From assembly GCA_017619295.1 (NCBI GenBank), contig JAFZSQ010000061.1, positions 1 through 64,000 of the forward strand: 64,000 nucleotides of DNA, written 5' to 3'. Shown here one piece after another: positions 1 through 9,403 of the stretch. Source of the stretch: Lachnospiraceae bacterium. GTDB lineage: Bacteria; Bacillota; Clostridia; Lachnospirales; Lachnospiraceae. A model generated the notes under the pieces. It did not search any database and had not been told where the DNA came from. It saw only the letters and a program-made list of their open reading frames with translations. Made by a program: the position numbers and the translations under genes. Within the stretch, counting starts at the first letter, position 1, and the number at the start of each line of letters is the position of its first letter.

Positions 1-124
1 AATTATCCTCTTTTCTGTGAAAAGTTTGTGTGGTAACTTACATTTTACATTAAAAGGAAGTTATGTCGTATTTATTTTGTTAACAATAAAGGTGTGGGTG
101 TTGCACTTCAGATGATAATCTAAG

Positions 125-141
125 CTGTCCCCAAATTGCAC
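125..141. repeat. Half-copy of the GGGGACAG/TGCAC palindromic repeat
   Basis: The stretch reads ctgtccccaaattgcac, which is one arm of the palindromic units found again at 2275-2388 and 3434-3494. It lies just upstream of the strong hairpin at 159-202. Bases 1-124 hold no gene I can support, only a six-codon open frame after an AAGGAAG. Confidence 0.7.
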
Positions 142-158
142 GTCGGCCCACCCGGCCG

Positions 159-202
159 TTTAGAAAAAAGGTGCGGCCTTCTGGCCGCACCTTTTTTCTA
201 AA
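159..202. terminator. Bidirectional intrinsic terminator with 20-bp perfect arms
   Basis: Arms 159-178 and 183-202 are exact reverse complements around a TTCT loop. The GC-rich core is GGTGCGGCC, with A-rich and T-rich outer parts, so the hairpin ends in a T-run on both strands. The stop codon of the reverse-strand hydrolase (198-200) lies inside the right arm, so this is that gene's terminator. Confidence 0.9.
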
Positions 203-2258
203 ACATCGCTGACCCTCCGGTCACGATACAGGTTGCAAGCATGGCAGAAATGAATGCTCCAACATAGATGTTGCCGGTCTTTCTCTCAAACCAGGTAGAA
301 AGGAATGTGAAGAAGATAAACTGAGGAACCAGTAGAATCAAGGCTGACATAAAAGGTCCGCCGAAGGTGGTTCCAAAGAGTAAATCTGCGCCGGGTCCGT
401 ATCCCATGAAGAAGGGAATGTACTCAAGAAGAATTACAAGAAGTAATCCCCCGAGAAGTACGAATACGTTACCCATCCAGCACTTAATAAAGTTTCCTAC
501 AGGTTTATCATTATCCTTAACCTGTCTCATGGTTCCGAAAAGCTTGAAGCCCACGTTCACCACAAAGAACAGTGAATAGAAGGGCAGATAAACCAAGAAC
601 TGCAGGAACCTTTCTGTATTAAACTCCTTAAAGAAGGGCCAAATAAATCTCAAATCAAGTCTGAAGAAATCATGGCAGAAAATCACGAATACATACATGA
701 TTCCCACAACAACTGCCGCCAGTACAAAACTTCTTACCAGTAATCCCCAATCAAGCTTTCTTGCACAGTCGTATCCCGAAAGTCCAAGGTCATAATAATC
801 TAAATTCTTAATTCCCTTTTTCTCATTACGGCTCCTTGAAACCGCAACCATAATAATTGAAATAATCGCAAGGGTCATGTACCAGATCAAAAATCCGTTT
901 CCGATGGTCATTCGGAAAATGTTCTCGGGAAGAGGGAATAATCCGTGTCCAAGCTGGGTCATGAAAGGATAGGTGATGGCGCTTATGATAACTGCAATCC
1001 AGGCGTTCCTCCACCACTGACCCTTGGTCATGAGCTTGGGCTCTCTTCCTATTGCATCTCTGTCAAAAACAGCAGGTGTGAAGACTTTAATATTAGATAA
1101 AAGAACAACCAGAGGACAAAGGGCTATCATTGCCGCAAGCATTGCTATCATAACAAGAAGCTCTTTATATAAGAAGATCAGGTTGTTCGGAGATAAATCT
1201 GTTTTTGCCCCAAGAGCAGTAACCAGCCAATCCATAGCCGCGGAAATTGCGTGGGAGTTGTGGGTGGTGAGCCTGTGGTTGGTGTTTATGAGCTCGACGC
1301 GCCTTGCGGTGCCGTCCTCGAAGCTTCCGTAGGTGGTGTTCCAGGTGTAATTATCCTGCAGCTCGGTTCGCTCGTTGGCGGTGAAAAACTGGTTTCTGAT
1401 GCCGCTTTTAAGCATGGCGTCGTTTACAGTTTCCTGGTTGTAGTCGCGGAAATAGTTGAACTCGTCGTATTTTGCCTGAAGCATCAGGATATTGTTGAAC
1501 TTGATGTTTTCCTCGTCAAATATATTCTCGCCAAAAACCTCGCCGCACTGCAAAATCACAGCCTTGTGGTCCTGGCATTCGGCCGCGGTGCTCCAGGAAG
1601 CCCAGGTACCCATGGAGTGACCGGTGATTGCGATTCGATTGGGATCCACGAAGGGCAGGGTTTTGACCCAGTTGTAAGCGTCGATGCCGCCCATGGAGCT
1701 GTCCGTAACGCCGTCCGCATCCGCGTCAATGTGCACGGTTTTTTGCTCGTTAACGGAGTAAGCGTCGCCCTCGAAAAACGACAGGGTGGAGAAGTTCATC
1801 ATCACAAGAAACCTCTCGGCTCCACTTAACTTGGTCTTGACGGTGGTCTCGTTCTTGTCGCCGCTTTGGCCCTGAATCTTGTAGGTGGTGTAGCCGCGCT
1901 CCTTCATGCCCTTGGAGTTAGAGCCGTGACCGTACTCATCGATGGCGATTGCCACCATGCCACGCCTCGAAGCCTCCATGGCAAAAGCAGCGGAAGTCTC
2001 CTTATCGTTCTGATAGCCATGTAAACACAGGAGTGCAGGGAGCTTGTGATTCTCGTCGGCTTCCTGCGGTATATAAATCTTGTAGGTGATTGTGTAGGGC
2101 TTCGACTGGCCCTCAGTGACTTCGAAGGAGGCCGTAACTACGTTTACCTTCCCGAAGTTGGTCTGCAGAAGGTTTGCAAAGAACATGCAAACCAGCGCGA
2201 TTGCTACGCACACGGCCAGCCATATGGCCGCACTTTTGTTTTTGTTCTTGATATACAT
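198..2258 (-). CDS. Membrane-anchored alpha/beta hydrolase with polytopic C-terminus
   Basis: The protein is 686 aa from the ATG at 2256-2258, which follows AGGGAGG; the open frame continues upstream only through repeat sequence, so the longer start is rejected. An N-terminal membrane segment (about residues 10-32) precedes an extracytoplasmic alpha/beta hydrolase domain (about 50-370). The nucleophile elbow is G-H-S-M-G with Ser215, and an early L-C-L-H-G strand resembles the usual oxyanion region. The final 300 residues contain several hydrophobic helices. The family suggests an esterase or peptidase acting at the outer membrane face; the substrate is unknown. It is monocistronic, with a strong terminator at its 3' end. 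Confidence 0.8.
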   Translation of the reverse strand: MYIKNKNKSAAIWLAVCVAIALVCMFFANLLQTNFGKVNVVTASFEVTEGQSKPYTITYKIYIPQEADENHKLPALLCLHGYQNDKETSAAFAMEASRRGMVAIAIDEYGHGSNSKGMKERGYTTYKIQGQSGDKNETTVKTKLSGAERFLVMMNFSTLSFFEGDAYSVNEQKTVHIDADADGVTDSSMGGIDAYNWVKTLPFVDPNRIAITGHSMGTWASWSTAAECQDHKAVILQCGEVFGENIFDEENIKFNNILMLQAKYDEFNYFRDYNQETVNDAMLKSGIRNQFFTANERTELQDNYTWNTTYGSFEDGTARRVELINTNHRLTTHNSHAISAAMDWLVTALGAKTDLSPNNLIFLYKELLVMIAMLAAMIALCPLVVLLSNIKVFTPAVFDRDAIGREPKLMTKGQWWRNAWIAVIISAITYPFMTQLGHGLFPLPENIFRMTIGNGFLIWYMTLAIISIIMVAVSRSRNEKKGIKNLDYYDLGLSGYDCARKLDWGLLVRSFVLAAVVVGIMYVFVIFCHDFFRLDLRFIWPFFKEFNTERFLQFLVYLPFYSLFFVVNVGFKLFGTMRQVKDNDKPVGNFIKCWMGNVFVLLGGLLLVILLEYIPFFMGYGPGADLLFGTTFGGPFMSALILLVPQFIFFTFLSTWFERKTGNIYVGAFISAMLATCIVTGGSAMF

Positions 2259-2274
2259 TGTACCCTCCCTAGAT

Positions 2275-2388
2275 GTGCAATTGGGGACAGTCCCCACTTG
2301 CACCTTATACATTCAATATACCATATGGTGCAATTTGGGGACAGACCCCAAACTGCACCGTGCAGATGGGGCCTGTCCCCAATTGCAC
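2275..2388. repeat. Three tandem palindromic repeat units (REP-like)
   Basis: Three imperfect inverted-repeat units lie at 2275-2303, 2327-2359 and 2360-2388. Each starts near GTGCA, has a GGGGACAG or GGGGCCTGTCCCC core and ends TGCAC. They fill the gap between the divergent hydrolase and acyltransferase genes, and each could fold into a hairpin. The same unit recurs at 3434-3494 and as a half-copy at 125-141. Confidence 0.88.
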
Positions 2389-2409
2389 ATATGTGCTAAA
2401 ATAGTAGCT

Positions 2410-3426
2410 ATGAAAACAAGAAAACCCTACCTCGACTTCATAAGAATACTGGCGATATTGATGGTCGTTTTTGTCCATACAGGCCCGGAGGCGGCAGAGC
2501 GATATCTGGTGGCCACGGACAAGTTCACCTACTGGTTTTCTCTGGCTTTAAATGCCTTCACCCAGACCTGCGCGCCACTGTTTTTTATGGTCAGCGGAGC
2601 GGTGCTTCTTCGTAAGAAGGAAAGCCTCAAGGACGTATATCTTCACAGGGTGGTAAAATTCATTGTTCTCCTTTTGGTCTTCGGCCTTATTGAGTACGCA
2701 TATTTCTATCACCTTAATCCCGAAATCACCTTCAGCATTAAGACATTTTTCTATCTGGTTTATTCAACTACGGTTATTCACCAGTATTGGTTCTTGTATG
2801 CTTATTTGGGGATATTGCTGATTCTGCCTTTGTTACGAATCCTGGCGCAGAATATGGAGCCGGAGCATTTCTGCTATTTGGCGGCTTTAATGCTTGTGTT
2901 TGAAGGACTGCTTCCCATAGTCGAGTACTTGTGGGGCAATTCCCGCATCGCAATTCCCATGCCCCTTCTTGTGAACACGATTGTTTATCCGTTGATGGGA
3001 TACTTTATCGAGAATAAATACGACAAGAGCTATCAGGGTATTATTTATGCCCTTGGAGCTTGCGCTTTCATAACCAACACCGTCATCGGCCACATGGCTC
3101 TTGGAGCAAGAGGCAGCGCAGAAACACTGGATGGCATGACCTTCGTCATCGCCCTTGCTGTTTTCTCAGGCTTGAAGGTTCTTTTTGAGGCCAAGCCCAT
3201 TAACCTGAAGGCCGCCAAAACCATCACATTTCTTGGCTCAGGCAGCATTATGGTCTTCCTTTTGGAGCCGCCCCTTCGCGACTTCTTCAAGTACATTTAC
3301 ACCTGGTTCGAGCCTACCATCACCTGGTTCCCCGCAGCCCTCTGCTGGGTCACCCTGGCATGCCTCGCCGGGATCTTAATCTACCACTTATTGCGCCTTA
3401 TTCCAGGCGTCAAGAAAGTCCTCTAG
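2410..3426 (+). CDS. Acyltransferase family 3 membrane protein (OafA/WecH-like)
   Basis: The protein is 338 aa from ATG 2410; the frame extends upstream only through the repeat cluster. About ten hydrophobic helices are visible. The N-terminus has the family-typical pattern: Y-L-D-F-I-R-I-L-A at residues 6-14, then V-F-V-H-T-G with the conserved His in helix 1. Family 3 acyltransferases move acetyl or succinyl groups to extracytoplasmic sugars. The ribosome site is weak. Repeat units lie on both sides, so the gene seems to be transcribed alone. The substrate cannot be told. Confidence 0.83.
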   Translation: MKTRKPYLDFIRILAILMVVFVHTGPEAAERYLVATDKFTYWFSLALNAFTQTCAPLFFMVSGAVLLRKKESLKDVYLHRVVKFIVLLLVFGLIEYAYFYHLNPEITFSIKTFFYLVYSTTVIHQYWFLYAYLGILLILPLLRILAQNMEPEHFCYLAALMLVFEGLLPIVEYLWGNSRIAIPMPLLVNTIVYPLMGYFIENKYDKSYQGIIYALGACAFITNTVIGHMALGARGSAETLDGMTFVIALAVFSGLKVLFEAKPINLKAAKTITFLGSGSIMVFLLEPPLRDFFKYIYTWFEPTITWFPAALCWVTLACLAGILIYHLLRLIPGVKKVL

Positions 3427-3433
3427 GAAGGAT

Positions 3434-3494
3434 GGTGCAGTTGGGGACAGGCCCCACTTGCACGGTGCAATCGGGGCCTGTCCCCAACTGCACC
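3434..3494. repeat. Two palindromic repeat units (REP-like)
   Basis: Units at 3434-3463 and 3464-3494 match the copies at 2275-2388: GGTGCA, then GGGGACAGGCCCC or GGGGCCTGTCCCC, then TGCACC. They sit directly after the acyltransferase stop codon and 13 bases before the next start codon. Confidence 0.88.
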
Positions 3495-3507
3495 AAAAGG
3501 AAAAAGA

Positions 3508-4653
3508 ATGAAAACAGACAACAAGAAAACGAATTTAATATACGGCATTCTCCTGGCCATTACAGCGGTCATCTTCTACCTGGCGAATCATTTCGCGGAG
3601 TTTGAGATGGACGATTTGTGGTACGCTACGAACCTGGTGACGGGGGAGCCCCTACATAGCCTTGGGGACGTGTGGCAGAGTCAGGTCTGGCACTTCCTAA
3701 ACTGGGGCGGCAGAAGCATAGCACACGGCCAGCTGCAGATTCTCCTCATGTGGGGCGAGACCGCAGCCAACATCGCAAACATGATTGCCCTGGCGGCCTT
3801 GATATGCCTTATTCTTAAGCACGCATCCGTGGCAAAAACCAATATCTCTAAACTATCCCTTGCCACTGCAGGCTTCCTCATTATATTAAACATCAACTGG
3901 TACCAGACCCTGTTCTGGGAGTCCGGAGCATGCAATTATCTGTACATGACAACATGGATACTTCTTTTCCTGTACCCATACATGAAGGCCCTAAAAAGCC
4001 CTGAATTCAGGCCCAAACTCATCGAAGCCTGGATTATCCCCTTAGGATTAATCGCAGGCTGGTCCAACGAAAATATGGGCCCCACAGCCTTCCTCGCAAC
4101 CCTTGCCGTAATCATAATCACCAAAAAGAAAACAAATAAGATTATTCCCTGGCAAATCGAAGGTGCAGCAAGCGCCCTCATAGGCAGTGCCCTTTGCATC
4201 CTTGCACCGGGAAATTCCGTCAGAGTTATAGAAGCAGCATCCACCGATACAAGCAAAAGCCTACTTTGGCGTGCATTTATCAGATGCTACGAAACCACAA
4301 ACGGATTGCTTTACTACCTTGCAATCCCCCTTTTAACACTGGGAATCCTTGCCTACATATATGTAGCAGTACTTGGCAAGAAACTCGAGCTTACCCAGAT
4401 GCTCTTCATCTGCATGGCCATCGTATCCTGGGGAGCCATGATTTTATCTCCTCACTATCCCGATAGGGCCTCATTTGGCAGTATGGTATTCCTCCTTATT
4501 CCCATCATTAATATCCTCGGGGAAATCATGAATACAAATAGCCAAGACCAAAACAGCAAGGCCCAGGGCCTCCTTTGCCTCCTCATCTGGCTCATCGGAA
4601 TTTTCCGCCCAATCGTCTATATCTGCCAGCAACTGGGTTGGATAAAACTGTAA
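3508..4653 (+). CDS. DUF6056-like polytopic membrane protein
   Basis: The protein is 381 aa with ATG 3508 preceded by AAAGGAAAAAG. It has about ten membrane helices. After the first helix comes an acidic loop, E-M-D-D-L-W-Y, like the catalytic D-D loop of GT-C glycosyltransferases, followed by G-G-R-S-I-A-H-G. The overall pattern fits the DUF6056 family, whose function is not established but which is often found near cell-surface glycan genes. It may be a lipid-linked sugar transferase; that is inference from topology and the acidic loop. Confidence 0.68.
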   Translation: MKTDNKKTNLIYGILLAITAVIFYLANHFAEFEMDDLWYATNLVTGEPLHSLGDVWQSQVWHFLNWGGRSIAHGQLQILLMWGETAANIANMIALAALICLILKHASVAKTNISKLSLATAGFLIILNINWYQTLFWESGACNYLYMTTWILLFLYPYMKALKSPEFRPKLIEAWIIPLGLIAGWSNENMGPTAFLATLAVIIITKKKTNKIIPWQIEGAASALIGSALCILAPGNSVRVIEAASTDTSKSLLWRAFIRCYETTNGLLYYLAIPLLTLGILAYIYVAVLGKKLELTQMLFICMAIVSWGAMILSPHYPDRASFGSMVFLLIPIINILGEIMNTNSQDQNSKAQGLLCLLIWLIGIFRPIVYICQQLGWIKL

Positions 4654-4704
4654 ACCTGCCACCAAATGTAGCAACAAATAATAGATTTTTCAGAAAACGC
4701 ATGT

Positions 4705-4710
4705 TATAAT
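4705..4710 (+). promoter_or_regulatory. Probable -10 box upstream of the HD-GYP gene
   Basis: A perfect TATAAT lies 67 bases before the ATG at 4777, in the 123-base gap after the DUF6056-like gene. No convincing -35 box is present at 16-18 bases. Confidence 0.4.
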
Positions 4711-4776
4711 TATTAAAAGTTTTGAATTGGGGATATAAAAGGGTCTATTGTGCTTCAAGGGACTGGGAGGTCAATC

Positions 4777-6933
4777 ATGGTAGTGAAGCTGCATCGGGCC
4801 AAAGACAGGGGCGTAGCCCTGAAACCTATACTATTCTGCGTGGGGGCACTTTTAATAAACCTGTGCGCCAACAGACTGGTTAACTTTTTGGAAATTCCTT
4901 TGTTCGTAGACAACATAGGGACTCTCCTTGCTGCGGCCTTAGGCGGCTATTTCCCCGGCGTTGTCGTTGGTTATTTGACCAACGTTGTTAACATGACTGC
5001 TGATCCGGCAAACGTATATTACGCAGGTCTTAGCGTACTTATAGCGATAGCCGGCTCTTTTTTTGCAAAGAAAGGTTTCTTTGACAAGTACGGAAAAGCC
5101 ATACTCACAGTGCCCGTTTTCGCATTCTTAGGCGGCGTTCTGGGCTCCCTTCTTACTTATAACATCTACGGTTTTGGCATCGGCGAAGGAATCTCCGCTC
5201 CCTTCGTAAGACAGCTTCTCCTCAAAGGATATTTCTCCGTTTTTGAAGCTCAGATGCTTTCAGACGTGGTAATAGACCTGATCGATAAATTCGTCACCGT
5301 CCTAATAGTCGTGACGATTCTCAAACTTATTCCCGAAAGCACAAAAAAGAGCTTCTCCCTCACCGCCTGGAGTCAGCGCCCCCTCACCGAGGATGAGAGC
5401 GAAGAGGCGGCAAGATACGAGAAGAGGCGTCTTTCCTTACGTAGAAAAATCACCATCATCTTAGCGGTCGTTATGGTCCTGGTTGCCACAGTTACCACAA
5501 CCATCTGCTTCCTCCTTTACCACAACTTCGCCATCAAGCAGTACAAAAACGTCTCAAGAAGCACGGCCAAACTTGTGGCCAGCTCCATCGATGCGGACAA
5601 GGTTGACGAATACCTTAAGTACGGTGAGGAGGTGGAGGGCTACAGTAAAACCTACGGCCAGCTTAAAGACATCCTAGACAGCACCGACGACATCAAATAC
5701 ATCTACGTCTACCATATAGACAAGGAAGGCTGCCACGTTGTTTTTGACATAGACACCGCGGATTTAAAGGGCGCCGAACCGGGATCCCTCATTCCCTTTG
5801 ACGACGCCTTCATGGATTACGTTCCGGACCTTTTGGCCGGCAACCACATCCCTCAGATTATTTCCGACGAAACCTACGGCTGGCTTCTTACGGACTACGA
5901 GCCCGTCATCGACTCCCTGGGCTACTGCGTAGCCTACGCCGCAGCGGACGTATCAATGAGCGACATCAAGGTTAATGAAATAAGTTTCCTTGCGAAGATA
6001 ATTTCGATTTTCACAGGCTTCATAGTGCTTATCATGGCCTTCTGCCTGTGGATTTCCAAGTACCACCTGGTGCTTCCCATCAACGCCATGACCATTGTGG
6101 CTCAGGATTTCGCCTACAAGACGGAGCAGGGTCGTGAGGGCAGCGTGGAGCGACTGAAGCACCTGGACATCCGAACCGGCGACGAGATTGAGAATCTTTA
6201 CGATTCCCTCTCCAAGACCATCGCCGAGACCGTCAGCTACATGGAGGATCTTCGTGTAAAAAGCGACACAATCTCCAAAATGCAAAACGGCCTGATTCTC
6301 GTCCTGGCTGACATGGTTGAGAACCGAGACAAGAACACCGGCGATCATGTTAAGAAGACCGCAGCCTACACCAAGCTGATTCTTAAGGAAATGAAGAAGA
6401 AGGGGATTTATCCCGATATCGTGGACGACAAATACGTGGAGAACGTAGCAAACTCCACACCTCTTCATGATGTTGGTAAAATCAAAATCTCCGACACTAT
6501 TCTTAATAAGCCGGGTAAACTCACTGATGAAGAGTTTGAAATCATGAAGACCCACACCTTACACGGTGCAAGAATAGTAGAAAACGCCATGGCCATAGTG
6601 CCTGACTCCGACTACCTTAATGAGGCAAGAAACATCGCCACCTACCACCACGAAAAGTGGGACGGCTCAGGTTATCCCAAGGGACTTAAAGGCGAGGAGA
6701 TTCCTTTGTCTGCCAGGGTAATGGCGGTTGCAGACGTTTTTGACGCATTGGTTTCAAAGCGAAGCTACAAGGAGCCCTTCCCCTTCGAAAAGGCAGTGGA
6801 CATCATAAGAGAAGGCTCCGGCAAGCACTTCGACCCTACGGTTGTTGAAGTCTTCATGGGAGCTCTTGATAAGGTGAAAGCCATCGCCGACGAGTACGAG
6901 AGAATCCTTGAGGAGCGAAATTCCATAGAATAA
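4777..6933 (+). CDS. HD-GYP domain protein with polytopic membrane sensor (likely c-di-GMP phosphodiesterase)
   Basis: The protein is 718 aa; ATG 4777 is chosen because GGGAGG sits at ideal spacing, whereas a GTG at 4750 has no ribosome site. Residues about 15-200 form five or six helices resembling ECF-type substrate-binding membrane modules. A membrane helix near 225 leads into an extracytoplasmic sensor, then a second helix (about 405-425) and a HAMP-like linker. The C-terminal HD-GYP domain has H564-D565 within L-H-D-V-G-K-I and G632-Y-P634 within G-S-G-Y-P-K-G. Such domains hydrolyse cyclic di-GMP, so it probably links an external signal to that messenger. Confidence 0.87.
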   Translation: MVVKLHRAKDRGVALKPILFCVGALLINLCANRLVNFLEIPLFVDNIGTLLAAALGGYFPGVVVGYLTNVVNMTADPANVYYAGLSVLIAIAGSFFAKKGFFDKYGKAILTVPVFAFLGGVLGSLLTYNIYGFGIGEGISAPFVRQLLLKGYFSVFEAQMLSDVVIDLIDKFVTVLIVVTILKLIPESTKKSFSLTAWSQRPLTEDESEEAARYEKRRLSLRRKITIILAVVMVLVATVTTTICFLLYHNFAIKQYKNVSRSTAKLVASSIDADKVDEYLKYGEEVEGYSKTYGQLKDILDSTDDIKYIYVYHIDKEGCHVVFDIDTADLKGAEPGSLIPFDDAFMDYVPDLLAGNHIPQIISDETYGWLLTDYEPVIDSLGYCVAYAAADVSMSDIKVNEISFLAKIISIFTGFIVLIMAFCLWISKYHLVLPINAMTIVAQDFAYKTEQGREGSVERLKHLDIRTGDEIENLYDSLSKTIAETVSYMEDLRVKSDTISKMQNGLILVLADMVENRDKNTGDHVKKTAAYTKLILKEMKKKGIYPDIVDDKYVENVANSTPLHDVGKIKISDTILNKPGKLTDEEFEIMKTHTLHGARIVENAMAIVPDSDYLNEARNIATYHHEKWDGSGYPKGLKGEEIPLSARVMAVADVFDALVSKRSYKEPFPFEKAVDIIREGSGKHFDPTVVEVFMGALDKVKAIADEYERILEERNSIE

Positions 6934-6944
6934 CAGAAACAAAA

Positions 6945-6972
6945 AAGGCGGCTCAGAAATCTGAGCCGCCTT
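6945..6972. terminator. Bidirectional terminator between convergent genes
   Basis: Arms 6945-6956 and 6961-6972 (AAGGCGGCTCAG and its reverse complement) enclose a four-base AAAT loop. An A-run on the left serves as the T-run for the reverse-strand phosphoketolase gene; the forward side has only a short TT tail. It separates the HD-GYP gene from phosphoketolase. Confidence 0.85.
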
Positions 6973-7000
6973 AATTCATGCCATAGGCATCAAATCAAAT

Positions 7001-9367
7001 TTATTTCTCCCACTTCCAACCTGCAACTTCAGGCAGATCTTCACCGTACTGATGAATATATTGTGTATGCTCAACAAGCTTGTCGCTCATCTTCTGGTAG
7101 AGGTACGCACCTCTGTTTCCAAGCTGAGGCAGATACTTGATGGCATCCTGTACAAGGTGGAAACGGTCCACATTATTTTGCACACGCACATCGAAAGGTG
7201 TGGTGATTGTACCCTCCTCCTTGTAGCCGCGAACGTGCATCAAACGGTTGTTGTGACGTCTGTAGGTAAGCTCATGCACCAGTGATGAATAGCCGTGGAA
7301 TGCAAAGATTACAGGCTTATCCTGGGTAAAGAGGATATCGTACTCCGCATCGGTAAGGCCGTGAGGATGCTCTGATGCGGGCTGAAGCTTAAACAGGTCA
7401 ACCACGTTGATGAAACGAATCTTAATCTCGGGAATCTCGCTCTTAAGAATGGAAACAGCTGCCAGAGCCTCAAGAGTGGGGGTTTCACCTGCGCAGGCAA
7501 AAACAATATCCGGCTCCTGTCCCTGGTCATTGGAAGCCCAATCCCAGATGCCGATACCCTGAGTACAATGCTTAACAGCCTCGGGCATTGAAAGCCACTG
7601 AGGACGGGGATGCTTTGAAGCCACAATCACGTTTACGTAGTTCCTTGAACGGATACAGTGATCGAAGCAGGAAAGCAGGCAGTTTGCATCGGGGGGAAGG
7701 TAGAGACGAACAACGTCTGCCTTCTTGTTGGCGATGTGGTCCATAAATCCGGGATCCTGGTGTGTGAATCCGTTGTGATCCTGTTGCCAAACCGTTGAAG
7801 CCATAATCAGGTTAAGGGAAGCAATCTCTTCTCTCCAGGGAAGCTGGTTACAAACCTTAAGCCATTTAGCATGCTGCGCAGCCATGGAATCAATAATTCT
7901 GGCAAAAGCTTCATATGTGGCAAAAAATCCGTGACGTCCTGTAAGCAGGTATCCTTCAAGCCAGCCTTCGCACATGTGCTCTGAAAGCATGGAGTCCATA
8001 ACACGACCGTCTGCCGCAAGGTTATCATCCGTATCAAGATGAGCCGCATTCCAGTCACGATTCTCAACTTCAAACACAGCGTTAAGTCTGTTGGAGTTGG
8101 TCTCATCAGGTCCGAAAATCCTGAAGTTGCGAGCCTCTTTGTTGAGCTTAAAGATGTCTCTCACAAACTTACCAAGCTCAATCATATCCTGGCCTTCTTT
8201 TTCGCCGTGGCCTTCGGTATCAAATGCGTAATCCCTGAAATCAGGAAGTCTTAAATCTCTTAACAAAAGTCCGCCGTTGCCGTGAGGGTTAGCGCCGATT
8301 CGACGGTTCCCTTCGGGAGCAAGGGAGCGGATATCCTCCATTGCGCGGCCGTTCTCGTCAAACAGTTCCTCGGGCTTGTAGGAACGTAACCACTCCTCCA
8401 AGATGCGGAGATGTTCTTCGGGTTTTGCCATGGAAATAGGTACCTGGTGAGCCAGGTAGTTGCCCTCGATTCGCTGGCCGTCCACAACCTTGGGACCTGT
8501 CCAGCCCTTGGGTGTACGAAGCACGATCATGGGCCATACGGGACGGGTTGCGTCTCCGGTGGTTCTGGCGTGCTCCTGAATAGCCTTAATCTTCTCGATT
8601 ACGGTATCCATGGTCTCGGCCATAAGTTTATGCATGGTCATTGGATCGTCGCCCTCAACAAAGTAAGGCTCCCAGCCGCAGCCGTGGAAGAAATCTACGA
8701 TTTCTTCATGACTCATTCTTGCAAAAAGCGTCGGGTTCGCAATCTTGTAGCCATTAAGGTGAAGGATTGGAAGAACCGCACCGTCATTGATGGGATTAAG
8801 GAACTTGTTTGACTGCCAAGAGGTAGCAAGAGGGCCTGTCTCAGCCTCGCCATCACCAACAGTAACAGCAGCGATTAAATCGGGGTTATCAAATACTGCA
8901 CCGAATGCATGAGCTATGCCGTAGCCAAGCTCGCCGCCCTCGTTAATTGAGCCGGGGGTCTCAGGGGCGCAGTGTGAAGGCATGCCGCCGGGGAATGAGA
9001 ACTGTTTAAAGAGCTTCTGCATTCCGGCTTCATCCTCGGAAATGTTGGGATAAATCTCGGAATATGTGCCATCGAGATAGTCGTTGGCAATATAGAAATT
9101 TCCGCCGTGACCGGGACCGGAAAGTAAGATAAGATCCAAATCATAACGCTTAATGGCACGATTCAGGTGAACAAAAACGAAGTTCTGTCCGGGAACCGTA
9201 CCCCAGTGTCCTACAATCTTTTTCTTAACCATGTCAATGGTCAAGGGCTTTCTGAGAAGTGGATTCTCCAAGAGGTACAACTGTCCTGCCGATAAGTAGT
9301 TGGCAGCTCTGAACCATCTGTCCATACGCTCCAAATATTCGGCGGTAATGTTTGTGGATTCGTTCAT
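7001..9367 (-). CDS. xfp: Xylulose-5-phosphate/fructose-6-phosphate phosphoketolase
   Basis: The protein is 788 aa, the usual family length. The enzyme splits xylulose 5-phosphate (and often fructose 6-phosphate) with phosphate to acetyl phosphate plus an aldose phosphate, using thiamine diphosphate in the cytoplasm. Family marks include G-H-W-G-T-V-P-G near residue 52, G-P-G-H-G-G near 83, the diphosphate-binding G-D-G-E-A-E-T-G near 181 followed by N-G-Y-K-I-A-N, and H-Q-D-P-G-F in the second half. ATG 9367 follows AAAGGAGTGA. It lies 36 bases after the membrane protein at 9404-11122 on the same strand and may be cotranscribed. It supports pentose or bifid-type fermentation. Confidence 0.96.
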   Translation of the reverse strand: MNESTNITAEYLERMDRWFRAANYLSAGQLYLLENPLLRKPLTIDMVKKKIVGHWGTVPGQNFVFVHLNRAIKRYDLDLILLSGPGHGGNFYIANDYLDGTYSEIYPNISEDEAGMQKLFKQFSFPGGMPSHCAPETPGSINEGGELGYGIAHAFGAVFDNPDLIAAVTVGDGEAETGPLATSWQSNKFLNPINDGAVLPILHLNGYKIANPTLFARMSHEEIVDFFHGCGWEPYFVEGDDPMTMHKLMAETMDTVIEKIKAIQEHARTTGDATRPVWPMIVLRTPKGWTGPKVVDGQRIEGNYLAHQVPISMAKPEEHLRILEEWLRSYKPEELFDENGRAMEDIRSLAPEGNRRIGANPHGNGGLLLRDLRLPDFRDYAFDTEGHGEKEGQDMIELGKFVRDIFKLNKEARNFRIFGPDETNSNRLNAVFEVENRDWNAAHLDTDDNLAADGRVMDSMLSEHMCEGWLEGYLLTGRHGFFATYEAFARIIDSMAAQHAKWLKVCNQLPWREEIASLNLIMASTVWQQDHNGFTHQDPGFMDHIANKKADVVRLYLPPDANCLLSCFDHCIRSRNYVNVIVASKHPRPQWLSMPEAVKHCTQGIGIWDWASNDQGQEPDIVFACAGETPTLEALAAVSILKSEIPEIKIRFINVVDLFKLQPASEHPHGLTDAEYDILFTQDKPVIFAFHGYSSLVHELTYRRHNNRLMHVRGYKEEGTITTPFDVRVQNNVDRFHLVQDAIKYLPQLGNRGAYLYQKMSDKLVEHTQYIHQYGEDLPEVAGWKWEK

Positions 9368-9403
9368 AAAGTCACTCCTTTCTTTTATGAATTCCTTATG
9401 CCG

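Noticed and set aside
61..100. Six-codon open frame after AAGGAAG near the left edge
   Set aside because: Too short, with no regulatory target gene downstream on that strand.
1251..1829. Forward open frame of 192 codons
   Set aside because: It is antisense to the hydrolase gene, has no ribosome site and no recognisable motif; a shadow of GC-rich coding sequence.
2116..2409. Upstream extension of the acyltransferase reading frame by 98 codons
   Set aside because: It runs through the palindromic repeats and over the divergent hydrolase gene; the conserved protein begins at 2410.
5953..6555. Reverse open frame of 200 codons
   Set aside because: It is antisense to the HD-GYP gene, whose motifs are clear; composition shadow.
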